From NCBI GenBank assembly GCA_903918755.1, contig CAIXFN010000034.1, positions 92,618-156,617 of the forward strand: a stretch of 64,000 nucleotides of DNA. Reading direction: 5' to 3'. A model generated the notes under the pieces. That model did no database searches. It saw only the letters and a list, made by a program, of their open reading frames with translations, and had not been told where the DNA came from. This document shows, piece after piece, positions 43,287-52,771 of this stretch; the first letter of the stretch is position 1, and every line of letters starts with the position of its first letter. Position numbers and translations under genes: made by a program. This stretch comes from an uncultured Pedosphaera sp. Lineage in GTDB: Bacteria; Verrucomicrobiota; Verrucomicrobiia; Limisphaerales; Pedosphaeraceae.

Positions 43287-45122
43287 CTACTCCCAGCCAA
43301 TCTGGCGGCCCTTGTTTTGCTCCTCCAACCACTTCATCAAGGGCTTGAAATACTCGGTCATGGCGCGGGTGGAGAGATCCTCGCCGGTGGCGTCCCGCAT
43401 TACTTTGCGCCAATCCTCGGTGCCGCCCTTTTCCAGGATCTTGCGCAGGAAATCACCCACGGCCCGCTGGTTGGCGTAATTGCAGCTTTGCGGGGGCTGA
43501 TGCAGGATCTGCCGGGCAATGTAATCGTGCAGCTGGAATTTCAACACCGTGGCGGTGGCGTAGGAATAGTAGTAGCAGGGGTTGTCGTTGATGTGGGTCT
43601 TGGTGGCCGCATCGCAATACTCCTCCCCGCGTTCCGTTGGCGGTTCGATCCCCTGGAATTTTTTGACGTATTCCCACCAGCGGGCATTCCACTGCTCCGG
43701 CGGCAGGTTGCGGGCATAAACATCCGCCTCCCAATGGGTCATCGTGCCGGACGCCCAATAGATGAACGGCACCGAGTGCGCCAGGGCGTCATTCAGGAGG
43801 AAGTCCGTTTGATTCGCCTGAAAATCGGCGGGCAGCACGCCGACCGATTGCAGGTACGGCACCTGGCCGGCGGCCAGCGCGATCAATTCCCCAATGCCTT
43901 CATGGAAGGCCGGGTTCGCCCCGATCCGCAAGAGCGGCGGAACTTCGGGTCGGGTGTAGCTCATGAAGTAATAGCCATGGCCCAACTCATGGTGCGCGGT
44001 GTAAAACCAGCGTTCGTTCGGTTCCACGCTCATCAGCGACCGGATGTCCGTGTCCAAATCCACATGCCAGCAGGAGGCGTGCGTGTTCTTTTTCCGGGGA
44101 TCGCCGGCCTTCACCGGATACATATCCGACCGCTCCCAAAAACTGCCCGGTAACCGGGCAAAACCCAGCCCGGTGTAAAATTGTTCCGCGGTCTTGACGA
44201 TCCATTCTGGTTGCCGACCGGTGAAACGGTCGTCCAGATCGGCGGCGGCCACAATTCCGTTCCATTCCTGCCCCCAACGATTGTTCAGCCAATGGGCAGG
44301 AATCCGTTTTGGCACCGGTTGATGATATTTTTTGGCCAACTCGTACTTCACCCAGGTATGGAGCTGGAGATACAGCGGTTGCAACTCGCGCATGAAGGCG
44401 TCCTGCGCCGCGAGCATCTGCCCGGTGGTCATGCCGTAACCCGCCACCTGCAGGGCGAAATAATTGGAATAGCCCAACTCCTGCGCCACGCCATTGCGCA
44501 GCGTTTGCAATTCCACCAGGCCGGGCTTCAACGCTTTGCCGGACTCCTTGGATGCCTCCCACACCGCCTGCCGTTCGCCCAGGTTTTGATTCGTGCCCAG
44601 GGCGGAGTCGATCTGGTTGGCGGTGATCTCCTTCCCATTCAATCTGAAAGTGAAGGAGTTCAAGACCGAAGCCTGCCGGGTTTCCGCCGCGATCCGTTTG
44701 GCCACCAACTGTGGATTGGTCATGGGCCCCTCAGCCGCATTCAACAGGGTTCGCTCCAATTGCACGACCGTCAGGGGCTTCAAATCCGCTTTGTGCGCCA
44801 GCAACGCCCGCGCTTCCGCGATCACCGCCGGATTGCCCGTGAAGGCGGACATCGCCTGGCTGGCGGTTTCGGACGCCGCGTCATGCACCGGCGTGACGTC
44901 AGTGGAAGCCAGCCACTGCGCCTCGTTGTTGATCCGGTAAAGCGCCTGGTACCCGGCATTCACCAGATTGAGAAACTGATCAGCCCGTTCCTGCCAGGCC
45001 GGCGCCGGTTGACCGGCCGCCCGAGCGACGGGTGCTGGAAGGAGGGAAAGTGCCAGGCCGAGGGAAAGTGTCATCGCACCCGCGCCGAAGGCCCAAGTCC
45101 GGAAGGAAGCATTCTTCTGCAT
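43287..45122 (-). CDS. M2 family peptidyl-dipeptidase A (ACE-like metallopeptidase)
   Basis: A secreted zinc peptidase of 611 residues, predicted to remove C-terminal dipeptides. A signal peptide (about 8-36, ending ARAAG) is followed by an all-helical ACE domain. The zinc motif HExxH is present in YTAHHELGHGYYFMSY and the third ligand Glu lies in NPAFHEGIGELIALAA. MTHWEADVYARNLPPEQWNA and QPPQSCNYANQRAVG further match the family. The frame is open to 45221, but that lead enters a repeat unit, so the ATG at 45122 with the signal peptide next to it is preferred. Length agrees with single-domain bacterial ACE homologues. Confidence 0.92.
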   Translation of the reverse strand: MQKNASFRTWAFGAGAMTLSLGLALSLLPAPVARAAGQPAPAWQERADQFLNLVNAGYQALYRINNEAQWLASTDVTPVHDAASETASQAMSAFTGNPAVIAEARALLAHKADLKPLTVVQLERTLLNAAEGPMTNPQLVAKRIAAETRQASVLNSFTFRLNGKEITANQIDSALGTNQNLGERQAVWEASKESGKALKPGLVELQTLRNGVAQELGYSNYFALQVAGYGMTTGQMLAAQDAFMRELQPLYLQLHTWVKYELAKKYHQPVPKRIPAHWLNNRWGQEWNGIVAAADLDDRFTGRQPEWIVKTAEQFYTGLGFARLPGSFWERSDMYPVKAGDPRKKNTHASCWHVDLDTDIRSLMSVEPNERWFYTAHHELGHGYYFMSYTRPEVPPLLRIGANPAFHEGIGELIALAAGQVPYLQSVGVLPADFQANQTDFLLNDALAHSVPFIYWASGTMTHWEADVYARNLPPEQWNARWWEYVKKFQGIEPPTERGEEYCDAATKTHINDNPCYYYSYATATVLKFQLHDYIARQILHQPPQSCNYANQRAVGDFLRKILEKGGTEDWRKVMRDATGEDLSTRAMTEYFKPLMKWLEEQNKGRQIGWE

Positions 45123-45195
45123 GAATCCGAGCGTAGCACCCCCGCCCCCGGCCGACAATTTGAAATCCAGAGGGAACCGAGAAACACAGAACCAT

Positions 45196-45616
45196 CTCTG
45201 GCTCAGGTTCGGATTCATCATGTCAAATCCTGTGCATCCTGTCCAAACTCCGCAGTTCGCTCTCTCCTCCGCAGCCGCTCGTTGTTACTAGGCTTTTGGA
45301 CCCGTGCTTCGCGCGAGGCTCCGCAGGGCAAACCGGACGGGCGCCGGAACTCGGCTGTGCCCCCTGGCTCTGGTTCGGATTCATCATGTTAGATCCTGTG
45401 AATCCTGTCTAAACTCCGGAGTTCGCCCTTTTCTTCCCAGCCGTTCGTTGTTACTGGCCTGTTGGACAAGATGAACAGGATTATCCCGGCGTCGCCCAAA
45501 GGGCTATGCAAGACCGGCAGGACGGGAGACGGAGGTCGAATCAGCCCCCTGGCTCTGGTTCTGATTCATCATGTTAAATCCTGTGCATCCTGTCTAAACT
45601 CCGGAGTTCGCTCTTT
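45196..45616. repeat. Cluster of three intergenic repeat units
   Basis: A unit beginning CTCTGGTTCGGATTCATCAT and continuing through ATCCTGTGCATCCTGTC and AACTCCGGAGTTCGC occurs at about 45196, 45362 and 45547, spaced by 166 and 185 bases. The first two also share a CAGCCGTTCGTTGTTACT segment. The third is cut short. The 630-base gap between the M2 peptidase and the KdpE-like gene holds this cluster and no credible gene. Confidence 0.85.
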
Positions 45617-45752
45617 CCGAAGCCTTTTGCACAGGAGGTAGCAGAGGCAACAGAGAAACCCTGAATCACTCCTCCTTTGTCTCTGTTTGCTCCTGTTGAG
45701 CGTTCGGGGGCTCACCTACATTTACTTGTTGCAGCCTCCGAACCAGCCAGCC

Positions 45753-46451
45753 TCAATCCCCCGCCACCAAGCGATACCCGATCCCCGGTTCGGTGAGGAA
45801 AAGTTCCGGATTCCCCGGGTCCGCTTCGAGCTTTTCCCGCAAATAGGCCATATACACGCGCAAATATCCAATTTGCCCAACATCACCGGGGCCCCAGACT
45901 TCGCGCAAAATCTGCTGATGGGTCAGCACTTTGCCGGCATGGCGCACAAAAAGCACCAGGAGGGAATACTCGGTGGCGGTGAGGCGCGCCAATCGCCCTT
46001 TGACTTTGACGAGACGGGTGGTGAGATCAACTTCCAGCGGACCGCTCCGGTAGGTAGTACGGGCGGCGGCGGGTTGGGCGGACCGCCGCGCCACCCGCAG
46101 GCGGGCGAGCAGTTCGCCGGTGCTGAAGGGCTTGGTGATGTAGTCATTGGCCCCGTTGTCCAGCGCGCTGATTTTTTCATCATCCCGGTCCCGAACGGAG
46201 ACCACCAGGATGGGCGTCTGACTCCATTCCCGGAGCCGCTTGAGCACAATGAGTCCATCCATATCCGGCAGCCCCAAATCCAGCAGGATAGCCTGGGGTT
46301 GCCGGCGGGCGGCTTCATCGAGGCCAGCCGCGCCATTGGCCGCCTCCAGCACCTCGTAGCCGACCCGTTCCAGGGAGACCCGCAAGAGCCGCCGGATCTG
46401 GACTTCATCCTCGATGAGGAGCACGCATTCCTTGGTCGGAGATTCAGTCAT
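45753..46451 (-). CDS. KdpE-like OmpR-family response regulator
   Basis: A 232-residue regulator: receiver with acidic residues at 14-16, phospho-acceptor Asp58 in ILLDLGLPDMDGL and Lys in DYITKPFSTGELL, then a winged helix with RLTATEYSLLVLFVRHAGKV, QILREVWGPG and YLRVYMAYLREKLEADP. The last segments are the hallmark of KdpE among OmpR-type regulators. Its ATG (46451) overlaps the stop of the sensor kinase gene by four bases. No kdpFABC genes lie nearby, so the name describes sequence type, and the target is more likely the co-transcribed antiporter gene or another locus. Confidence 0.9.
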   Translation of the reverse strand: MTESPTKECVLLIEDEVQIRRLLRVSLERVGYEVLEAANGAAGLDEAARRQPQAILLDLGLPDMDGLIVLKRLREWSQTPILVVSVRDRDDEKISALDNGANDYITKPFSTGELLARLRVARRSAQPAAARTTYRSGPLEVDLTTRLVKVKGRLARLTATEYSLLVLFVRHAGKVLTHQQILREVWGPGDVGQIGYLRVYMAYLREKLEADPGNPELFLTEPGIGYRLVAGD

Positions 46452-48025
46452 GGCGAAATTGGGAAATGGGCGCTGGAGGTGTCGCCCGCGAGCCAAGGCA
46501 GTCGCAGCGTGAATTCGGCGCCGCCGCCCGTGCGGTTTTGCGCCTGCACCTGGCCGCCTTGTGCCTCGATAAAACCCTTGGCCAGGGACAAGCCGAGTCC
46601 GGTGCCACCCGTGGGCGCCTGCGGACCGCGGTAAAATTTGTCAAACACCCGGGGTAGAACGGCGGACGGGAGCCCGGGACCACGATCGGCGACGGAAAGC
46701 AGCAGAAAACCCTTTTCCCGGCGGGCGGTGACTTCCACCGCGGTGCCGGCCGGGGTGTGTCGGGCGGCGTTCGCCAGCAGGTTGCCGAGGGCCTGCTGAG
46801 TCAGGACAAAGTCGAGCGACACCAAACCCAGGCTGGCGGGAACCGAGACCCGCAGAGAATGCTGCGCCAGTTCCTGGCGGGTTTCCCGGACCGCGACCTG
46901 GACCAGGTCACGGACATCACAGGGTTCCCGGCGCAGTTGGAGATGCCCGGATTCGAGGCGACTGATATCCAAAACGTGACCGACCAACCGGTTAAGCCGG
47001 GCGGTGGCTTCGAGGATTTCTCCCACCATGGCCTGCTGGGAGGCGGAAAGGGGCCTGTCCGGGCCATCCGTTAGATTGGCGGTGGCGGATTGGATGGCGG
47101 CCAGCGGGGTGCGGATTTCATGCGAAACCGAATTCAACAGGGTCCGTCCCAGGCGTTCGGATTCGGCCAGCGACTTGGCGCGGTCGAATTCCTCCCGCAG
47201 GCGCTGACGATCCAGCGCGAGCGCGATTTGGTGCACAAAGGCCTGGAGCAGGTTTTGCTGGCCCGGGCTGGGTTCCCGGGGTTGCCCCAGGTGAACCGCG
47301 AGCACCCCATGGCGCACCTCCGCACTGACCAGGGGAACATACAGGGCAGCCGCCTGCGGGAATTGGTCCGTAAACCGGCCGGCCGGCTGGCCGGACTCAA
47401 AGGCGGCTTCCGCGGCGGGTTGTTCCGGGCCGGGCACCTCATAAGTGCCCGCGGGATGGGCGTGAAAACTCAGGGAGCCCCGGGCATCAGTGAGCAGGAC
47501 GGCAATTTCCGCCTCAAAAGCCCCGGCGGTTTGTTCCACCACGGCGCGTACGAGTTCGTCCCGGTTGGCCGCGCCCACCATGCCACGGGTGAGCTGGTAG
47601 AGCGCCGTGGCCCGGCGCTCCCGCCGGCGCTCGGTCTGTTCCTGCGCGCGGATCCGGGCGGTCAGTTCGCCCACCACTCCCGCGACCACAAAATAAGTGG
47701 CAAACGTAAACAAATCCTCCCCGCTGGCGATTCGCAAATTCGGTATGGGAGGCAGAAAAAAGAAATCCCAAAGCAGCGCACTGAGGGTAACGGCCAGCAG
47801 GGTTGCCCCGCGACCGACGAACAAAGCCAGGACCACCACCGTGAGCAAATAAACCAGGGAAATGGCCCGCGAGCCCAGCCAATGATGGAGGAGCAAAGCC
47901 GGCAGGCTGATCCCCACCATGGTCGTGGCCACCAGAAAATATTGGGTGGTCACCGGGAGGCCATGGGCTTCGGCAGCCGCCGGCGACGGGGACAGATTTT
48001 CGGATGCGCTGGCCAAATTCACCAC
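46448..48025 (-). CDS. KdpD-like sensor histidine kinase lacking the N-terminal KdpD/Usp part
   Basis: A 525-residue kinase that matches only the C-terminal half of KdpD. Four closely packed membrane helices of the DUF4118 type (about 28-120, with LLWDFFFLPPIPNLRIAS) are followed by a GAF-like domain (about 140-270). HisKA has His302 in LLNSVSHEIRTPLAAIQSA, and the ATPase has GTGLGLSLAKGFIEAQGG. The cytoplasmic KdpD sensor and universal-stress domains (about 400 residues) are missing at the N-terminus. It lies 37 bases downstream of an antiporter gene and is coupled by ATGA to the KdpE-like gene. Confidence 0.9.
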   Translation of the reverse strand: MVNLASASENLSPSPAAAEAHGLPVTTQYFLVATTMVGISLPALLLHHWLGSRAISLVYLLTVVVLALFVGRGATLLAVTLSALLWDFFFLPPIPNLRIASGEDLFTFATYFVVAGVVGELTARIRAQEQTERRRERRATALYQLTRGMVGAANRDELVRAVVEQTAGAFEAEIAVLLTDARGSLSFHAHPAGTYEVPGPEQPAAEAAFESGQPAGRFTDQFPQAAALYVPLVSAEVRHGVLAVHLGQPREPSPGQQNLLQAFVHQIALALDRQRLREEFDRAKSLAESERLGRTLLNSVSHEIRTPLAAIQSATANLTDGPDRPLSASQQAMVGEILEATARLNRLVGHVLDISRLESGHLQLRREPCDVRDLVQVAVRETRQELAQHSLRVSVPASLGLVSLDFVLTQQALGNLLANAARHTPAGTAVEVTARREKGFLLLSVADRGPGLPSAVLPRVFDKFYRGPQAPTGGTGLGLSLAKGFIEAQGGQVQAQNRTGGGAEFTLRLPWLAGDTSSAHFPISP

Positions 48026-48062
48026 CTCCCCAGTTTAACGCCCGGGCTGGCGGTTTCACCAC

Positions 48063-49487
48063 TTATTTGCGAAAGAAAAGCAACCAGACCAGCAACAGCA
48101 TCGGAACCATGACCGGCAGGGTATGCTTCCAAACGTAGGTCAGGAACGTGGGTGTATGCACTTTTTGCTGGTCCGCAATGGCTTTGACCATGAAATTCGG
48201 GCCATTACCAATGTAAGTATTGGCGCCAAAAAACACGGCGCCGACGCTGATCGCCACCAGGAAAGCATGGCATTCAATATTCCCGAGCAGGTAGGCGGTC
48301 TGGAGCAGATCGTCGCTGACCACGCCGCGGGCCAGTTCGGCGGGATGGAACTGTTGCAGCGCCGTGAAGGCTTCCCGGATTTGGTTGGCATGCGGGCCGG
48401 TGAGGGTGGCCAGTCCCGCCCCGTGGGTGTGAACCAGGTTCGCCAGTTGCGGCAGGGCCTCCGGCGGGATTAACCGGCCGGCGGCGGCTTTGAGAAAACA
48501 GAGGTAAGTCGGGGCGTTATCGAGCACGCTGGAAAGGACTCCGGAGCCAAAATAAAAGAATCCCGGCCCGGTGGCGGAAAGGCGCCCGGCATGGATCTCC
48601 AACCAATCCAGGGCGGGCATCATCGTGGCAAAAATGCCGATGAACAGAATGGCCACCTCCTTGATGGGGTGCAAAGAGAAATGGTTGGCGGCGTGCACCT
48701 CCTTTTTGGTGGTGTAATAGGAACCCAAAGCGGCGGCGATCATCAGGAATTCGCGCAGAAACCGGGGCCGGTTCACAAAGACCGATCCCAGGATCACCGC
48801 CAGAAAAACGAGGTTACCGAGACCGGTGAATCGCCAGACTTCACCGTGCCCGGTCAGGCGTTCACGCACGCGGGCCGAGGCGCGCCGGTGGTTCCGGTAA
48901 TCCACCACAAAGAACATCCCAATCAGGGCGGACACTCCCACCGCCCAAACCGGCAGGCAATGTACCGCCACCCACCAGAAGGGGATTCCCATTAAATAGC
49001 CCAGGAAGAGCGGCGGATCACCCACCGGAGTCAGGCAACCGCCCACATTGGAAACAATGAAAATGAAGAAAGTCACATGGTAACCCGTGACGCGGTATTT
49101 GTTCATCCGCAACCAGGGGCGGATCAGCAGCATCGAAGCGCCGGTGGTGCCCAGCAGGTTGGCGATAATCGCGCCCACCAGCAGAAACGCGACATTGGCC
49201 AGCGGCGTCGCCTCCCCTTTCACATTGATGTGGATGCCGCCGGAAACGACATAAAGGGATCCGATGAGCGCAATGAAGCTGAAGTACTCGCCCGCGGTGT
49301 GGAGCAACGCGCCCGGGTTTTGGAGCACCAGCCAGTACCAGGCAGCAACGATCAGGGCGAGCCCGGCGACCACCCGGGGATAAAACCGGCCCCACCAATC
49401 AGGGAAGAACAGCGGCGCCAGCGCCAGGAGCGCCAGGAGCACCACGAAGGGCAGCAGGAGCAGGGCGGAAAAATTATTCAAACGCAA
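48063..49487 (-). CDS. Sodium:proton antiporter/citrate-transporter-like membrane protein
   Basis: An integral membrane protein of 474 residues with about 12 hydrophobic helices. It belongs to the ion transporter superfamily, and the pattern (GASMLLIRPWLRMN, SNVGGCLTPVGDPPLFLGYL, a second half-repeat with SSVLDNAPTYLCFLKAA, ending with NTYIGNGPNFMVKAIA) matches the CitMHS_2/NhaD-like group of putative Na+/H+ antiporters. The G-x-P-P and D-N-A-P re-entrant motifs of both halves are present. It heads an operon with a KdpD-like kinase and a KdpE-like regulator, so expression is probably tuned to ion or osmotic state. The exact ion is inferred. Confidence 0.85.
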   Translation of the reverse strand: MRLNNFSALLLLPFVVLLALLALAPLFFPDWWGRFYPRVVAGLALIVAAWYWLVLQNPGALLHTAGEYFSFIALIGSLYVVSGGIHINVKGEATPLANVAFLLVGAIIANLLGTTGASMLLIRPWLRMNKYRVTGYHVTFFIFIVSNVGGCLTPVGDPPLFLGYLMGIPFWWVAVHCLPVWAVGVSALIGMFFVVDYRNHRRASARVRERLTGHGEVWRFTGLGNLVFLAVILGSVFVNRPRFLREFLMIAAALGSYYTTKKEVHAANHFSLHPIKEVAILFIGIFATMMPALDWLEIHAGRLSATGPGFFYFGSGVLSSVLDNAPTYLCFLKAAAGRLIPPEALPQLANLVHTHGAGLATLTGPHANQIREAFTALQQFHPAELARGVVSDDLLQTAYLLGNIECHAFLVAISVGAVFFGANTYIGNGPNFMVKAIADQQKVHTPTFLTYVWKHTLPVMVPMLLLVWLLFFRK

Positions 49488-49514
49488 TCAGGGGTTGAGG
49501 GCGATCTGTCAGGG

Positions 49515-49547
49515 AAAAAAGACGGCGTGGGCCCCAAGGCCCACGCC
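49515..49547 (-). terminator. Rho-independent terminator of the amtB-glnK operon
   Basis: A 10-bp perfect stem (49524-49533 with 49538-49547, four-base loop) is followed on the minus strand by GTC and six U residues (49515-49520). It lies about 60 bases past the glnK stop codon. Confidence 0.88.
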
Positions 49548-49608
49548 GGTGATCGGCCGCGGAAATATGACTAGTAAAACCGCGGGCCAAAATGTTCACA
49601 GGAGCGGC

Positions 49609-50315
<707 letters not shown>

Positions 50316-50389
50316 GGAATTTTAATTTGGTTTCTCCGGTGGGGTGGAGAGTGGTCTCCCCACCCCACCGGGTTGTTATTTGACCGCTG

Positions 50390-52261
50390 TCAGGCGCGCA
50401 CAGTCGGGGTTTCGGATTGTTTGTCCATGACCACGCCAGCGTAGCCCGGCACGCCCATTTCGGGCACATCCAGCCCTTCCATTTCCACTTCCGCCGAGAC
50501 GCGGTTGCCCACCAATTTCTCCACAATGAAGTAAACGATGAGGGAAAGGACCGAGAGGGTGATGACGCAAGTGGCCACCCCGATCGTCTGGGCAATCAAC
50601 TGGCTGAAGCCACCGCCGTAGAACAGCCCGAGAACACCTTGCTCCGTGGCGCCCGCCGGGGCATCCAAAATGTCGGAGAAGAACTTGTAGGTGCCGTCCT
50701 TGAGGGTGAACCAATGGGCGGCATTCCACCCCTGGCCGTAGGTGCCGTCGGCAAAAAGGCCGAGGGAGAGACAACCCCAGGCGCCGTTGACGCCGTGGAC
50801 CGAGATGGCGCCGACCGCATCATCAATGCGCATCTTATCGAAGAAGAACACCGCCTCGACCACCAGGATGCCCGATATGACACCGATCCAGAAGGCCCCG
50901 CCGGCGCTGACAAACGCGCACGGACAGGTGATCGCGACCAAACCGGCGAGCATGCCGTTGCACATCATCGACGGATCGGGTTTCTTGGTCCGGAACCACC
51001 ACATCCAGAGCGTGGTCGCCAGCGTGGCGCTGGCCCCGGCGATCATGGTGTTGACCGCGACGGTGGCGATCCGGAAGTCCGTGCCGGCGAGGCTGGAGCC
51101 GGGGTTGAAGCCAAACCAACCGAAGGCCAGAATGAAAGTGCCCAGCATGACCATGGGAATGCTGTGCGGCGTGATGGGATGAACGAGTTTCCCGTTCTTG
51201 TCGTATTTGCCCAGCCGGGGCTTGATCAGATAGCAGAAAATCAGGGTGATAACGCCACCCTGCAGATGCACCACCGAGGAGCCGGCGAAATCCACATGGC
51301 CGTGTCCGAGACCGAAATTGGCGCCGAGATTGGCGAGCCAGCCGCAACCCCAAACCCAATTACCAAAGATGGGATACATGACCGTGCCGATGAAGCAACC
51401 ATAGATCATGAAAGCGGAGAACTTCCAGCGTTCCGCCGCGCCGCCGGTTGGAATCGTGGCCGTGGTGTCCATAAACACCATCTGGAACAGGAACAGGGCA
51501 AAAGCCGCGGTATCATAAGCGGCGCCTTGAAGCATAAATCCCTTGAGCCCGATCAGGCCGAAGAATTTGCCCCCCAGGGTGATACCAAACTCATGGTTCA
51601 ACCCCGCGTAGCCCCCCATGGTGGCGATCCCGGCATAATTGGGACTTTGCGGATCCGCCATACCGCCAAACATGAAGGCAAAGCCGCAAAGGTAAAATCC
51701 CAGCATGCCCATCGGATAGATCATGAAGTTCATGGCCATGGTGTGGCCGGCATTCTTGGCCCGGCACAAACCGGTTTCCACGAGCGCGAAGCCCGCCTGC
51801 ATGAACATGACCAGGAAGCCGGTCACCAGCGTCCACATGAAGTTGATGGCCACCCGGTTGTGACCCACGGAGTCAGCGAGTTTGACCGCGAGGGGCTCGG
51901 TCTTGGCTTGGGTGGTGTAATCATCAAACGCCTTCTTGGCATCCATGAAGGCCTTCATTTTGGCCTCAACCTTCTTGTCATCAGCGCTCAACTCCGTCGG
52001 GGCCACCGGCGCGAACAGGCCATTCGGAGATTGCGCATCGACGGCCAGGCCGGTGGCCAATCCAGCCGGATCAGGCTTCGGCGTGGTGTCCGCCGGCGCC
52101 GCCGCGGCCGGCGCATTGGTGGCCACGGGCGGTGCATTGGTGTCTGCCGTGGGCGCATTAGTGGTTTGCGCTCCGGTGATGAGCGTGCCAAACAGCAGCA
52201 ACGCCACACCGCAAGCGAGGATTTTTTTCGTCATAGTTTTTATCGGAATGGTCAGGTTCAT
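50390..52261 (-). CDS. amtB: Ammonium transporter with long N-terminal extension
   Basis: A 623-residue Amt/Rh family ammonium channel. A signal peptide (KKILACGVALLLFGTLITGA) is followed by about 100 periplasmic residues, first Ala/Pro/Thr-rich, then charged and helical. The channel core has NFMWTLVTGFLVMFMQAGFA, ETGLCRAKNAGHTMAMNF and FAGSSVVHLQGGVITLIFC with the first pore His, and ISVHGVNGAWGCLSLGLFAD with the second. The C-terminal tail is cytoplasmic. The extension is far longer than in enterobacterial AmtB. The ATG at 52261 (or 52234) is preferred to 52345 because a sigma-54-like promoter overlaps 52329-52344. glnK is downstream in the same operon. Confidence 0.93.
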   Translation of the reverse strand: MNLTIPIKTMTKKILACGVALLLFGTLITGAQTTNAPTADTNAPPVATNAPAAAAPADTTPKPDPAGLATGLAVDAQSPNGLFAPVAPTELSADDKKVEAKMKAFMDAKKAFDDYTTQAKTEPLAVKLADSVGHNRVAINFMWTLVTGFLVMFMQAGFALVETGLCRAKNAGHTMAMNFMIYPMGMLGFYLCGFAFMFGGMADPQSPNYAGIATMGGYAGLNHEFGITLGGKFFGLIGLKGFMLQGAAYDTAAFALFLFQMVFMDTTATIPTGGAAERWKFSAFMIYGCFIGTVMYPIFGNWVWGCGWLANLGANFGLGHGHVDFAGSSVVHLQGGVITLIFCYLIKPRLGKYDKNGKLVHPITPHSIPMVMLGTFILAFGWFGFNPGSSLAGTDFRIATVAVNTMIAGASATLATTLWMWWFRTKKPDPSMMCNGMLAGLVAITCPCAFVSAGGAFWIGVISGILVVEAVFFFDKMRIDDAVGAISVHGVNGAWGCLSLGLFADGTYGQGWNAAHWFTLKDGTYKFFSDILDAPAGATEQGVLGLFYGGGFSQLIAQTIGVATCVITLSVLSLIVYFIVEKLVGNRVSAEVEMEGLDVPEMGVPGYAGVVMDKQSETPTVRA

Positions 52262-52328
52262 TTTTTCATTTTTTGGTCTGATTGGATCCATGCGTCGCTG
52301 CGCCGACTCCAGGCACGTGTTTCCGCAT

Positions 52329-52344
52329 AGCACGCCTAATGCCA
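52329..52344 (-). promoter_or_regulatory. Candidate sigma-54 promoter of amtB
   Basis: On the minus strand the sequence TGGCATTAGGCGTGCT matches the -24/-12 pattern TGGCAC-N5-TTGCW, with the GG and GC doublets at the exact spacing. It would place the transcript start near 52317, about 55 bases before the amtB start. This fits the NtrC/sigma-54 control common for amtB-glnK operons. No clear NtrC site was found upstream. Confidence 0.55.
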
Positions 52345-52771
52345 TACAAACCCCGTTTTTTAATTTCTTTTTAATGCGCCTGTTTTAGGGGCTTTTGTTG
52401 CGCGGCGATATCAATGTCCAGGGGGCAGATGAGCGGAAGCACTGTCATAATTTGACCAGCATGTTTGAATTATGACGCTTTCACTAGGTACGAAGCTGAT
52501 AGCTTGCCAGCGATCAGCGAATCGCAAGCCGGTTATCCTGCACTAGTTGGCGCCGGTCATGTTAAGGTGGCACTTTCCAATGCACGATTTTCCAATGCCA
52601 TTGATAAAAATCTAATTAATACACTGGGGCAACGGCCGGAGGGTGACCGGGCGCTAACCTCGCAGCACCTGGAGGGCTGCGGCCAACTCTTGGCAAAGCG
52701 CGACCCACCGCGGCCCCGGCCCACTTTGTTTTGGGTTGATTTTGCCAGCAGCCTGGGGTTCTGTGGGCTTC
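52345..52771. other. Divergent intergenic region without a gene
   Basis: Between amtB and the dipeptide epimerase. The 52345-52470 part is AT-richer and should hold activator sites for amtB. Open frames here have no family resemblance. A TGGCAC-like element at 52568 on the plus strand has the wrong spacing for sigma-54. Confidence 0.5.

Noticed and set aside
52568..52584. TGGCAC-like element on the plus strand upstream of the dipeptide epimerase
   Set aside because: The distance between the GG and GC doublets is one base too long for a sigma-54 promoter and the downstream gene is about 190 bases away.
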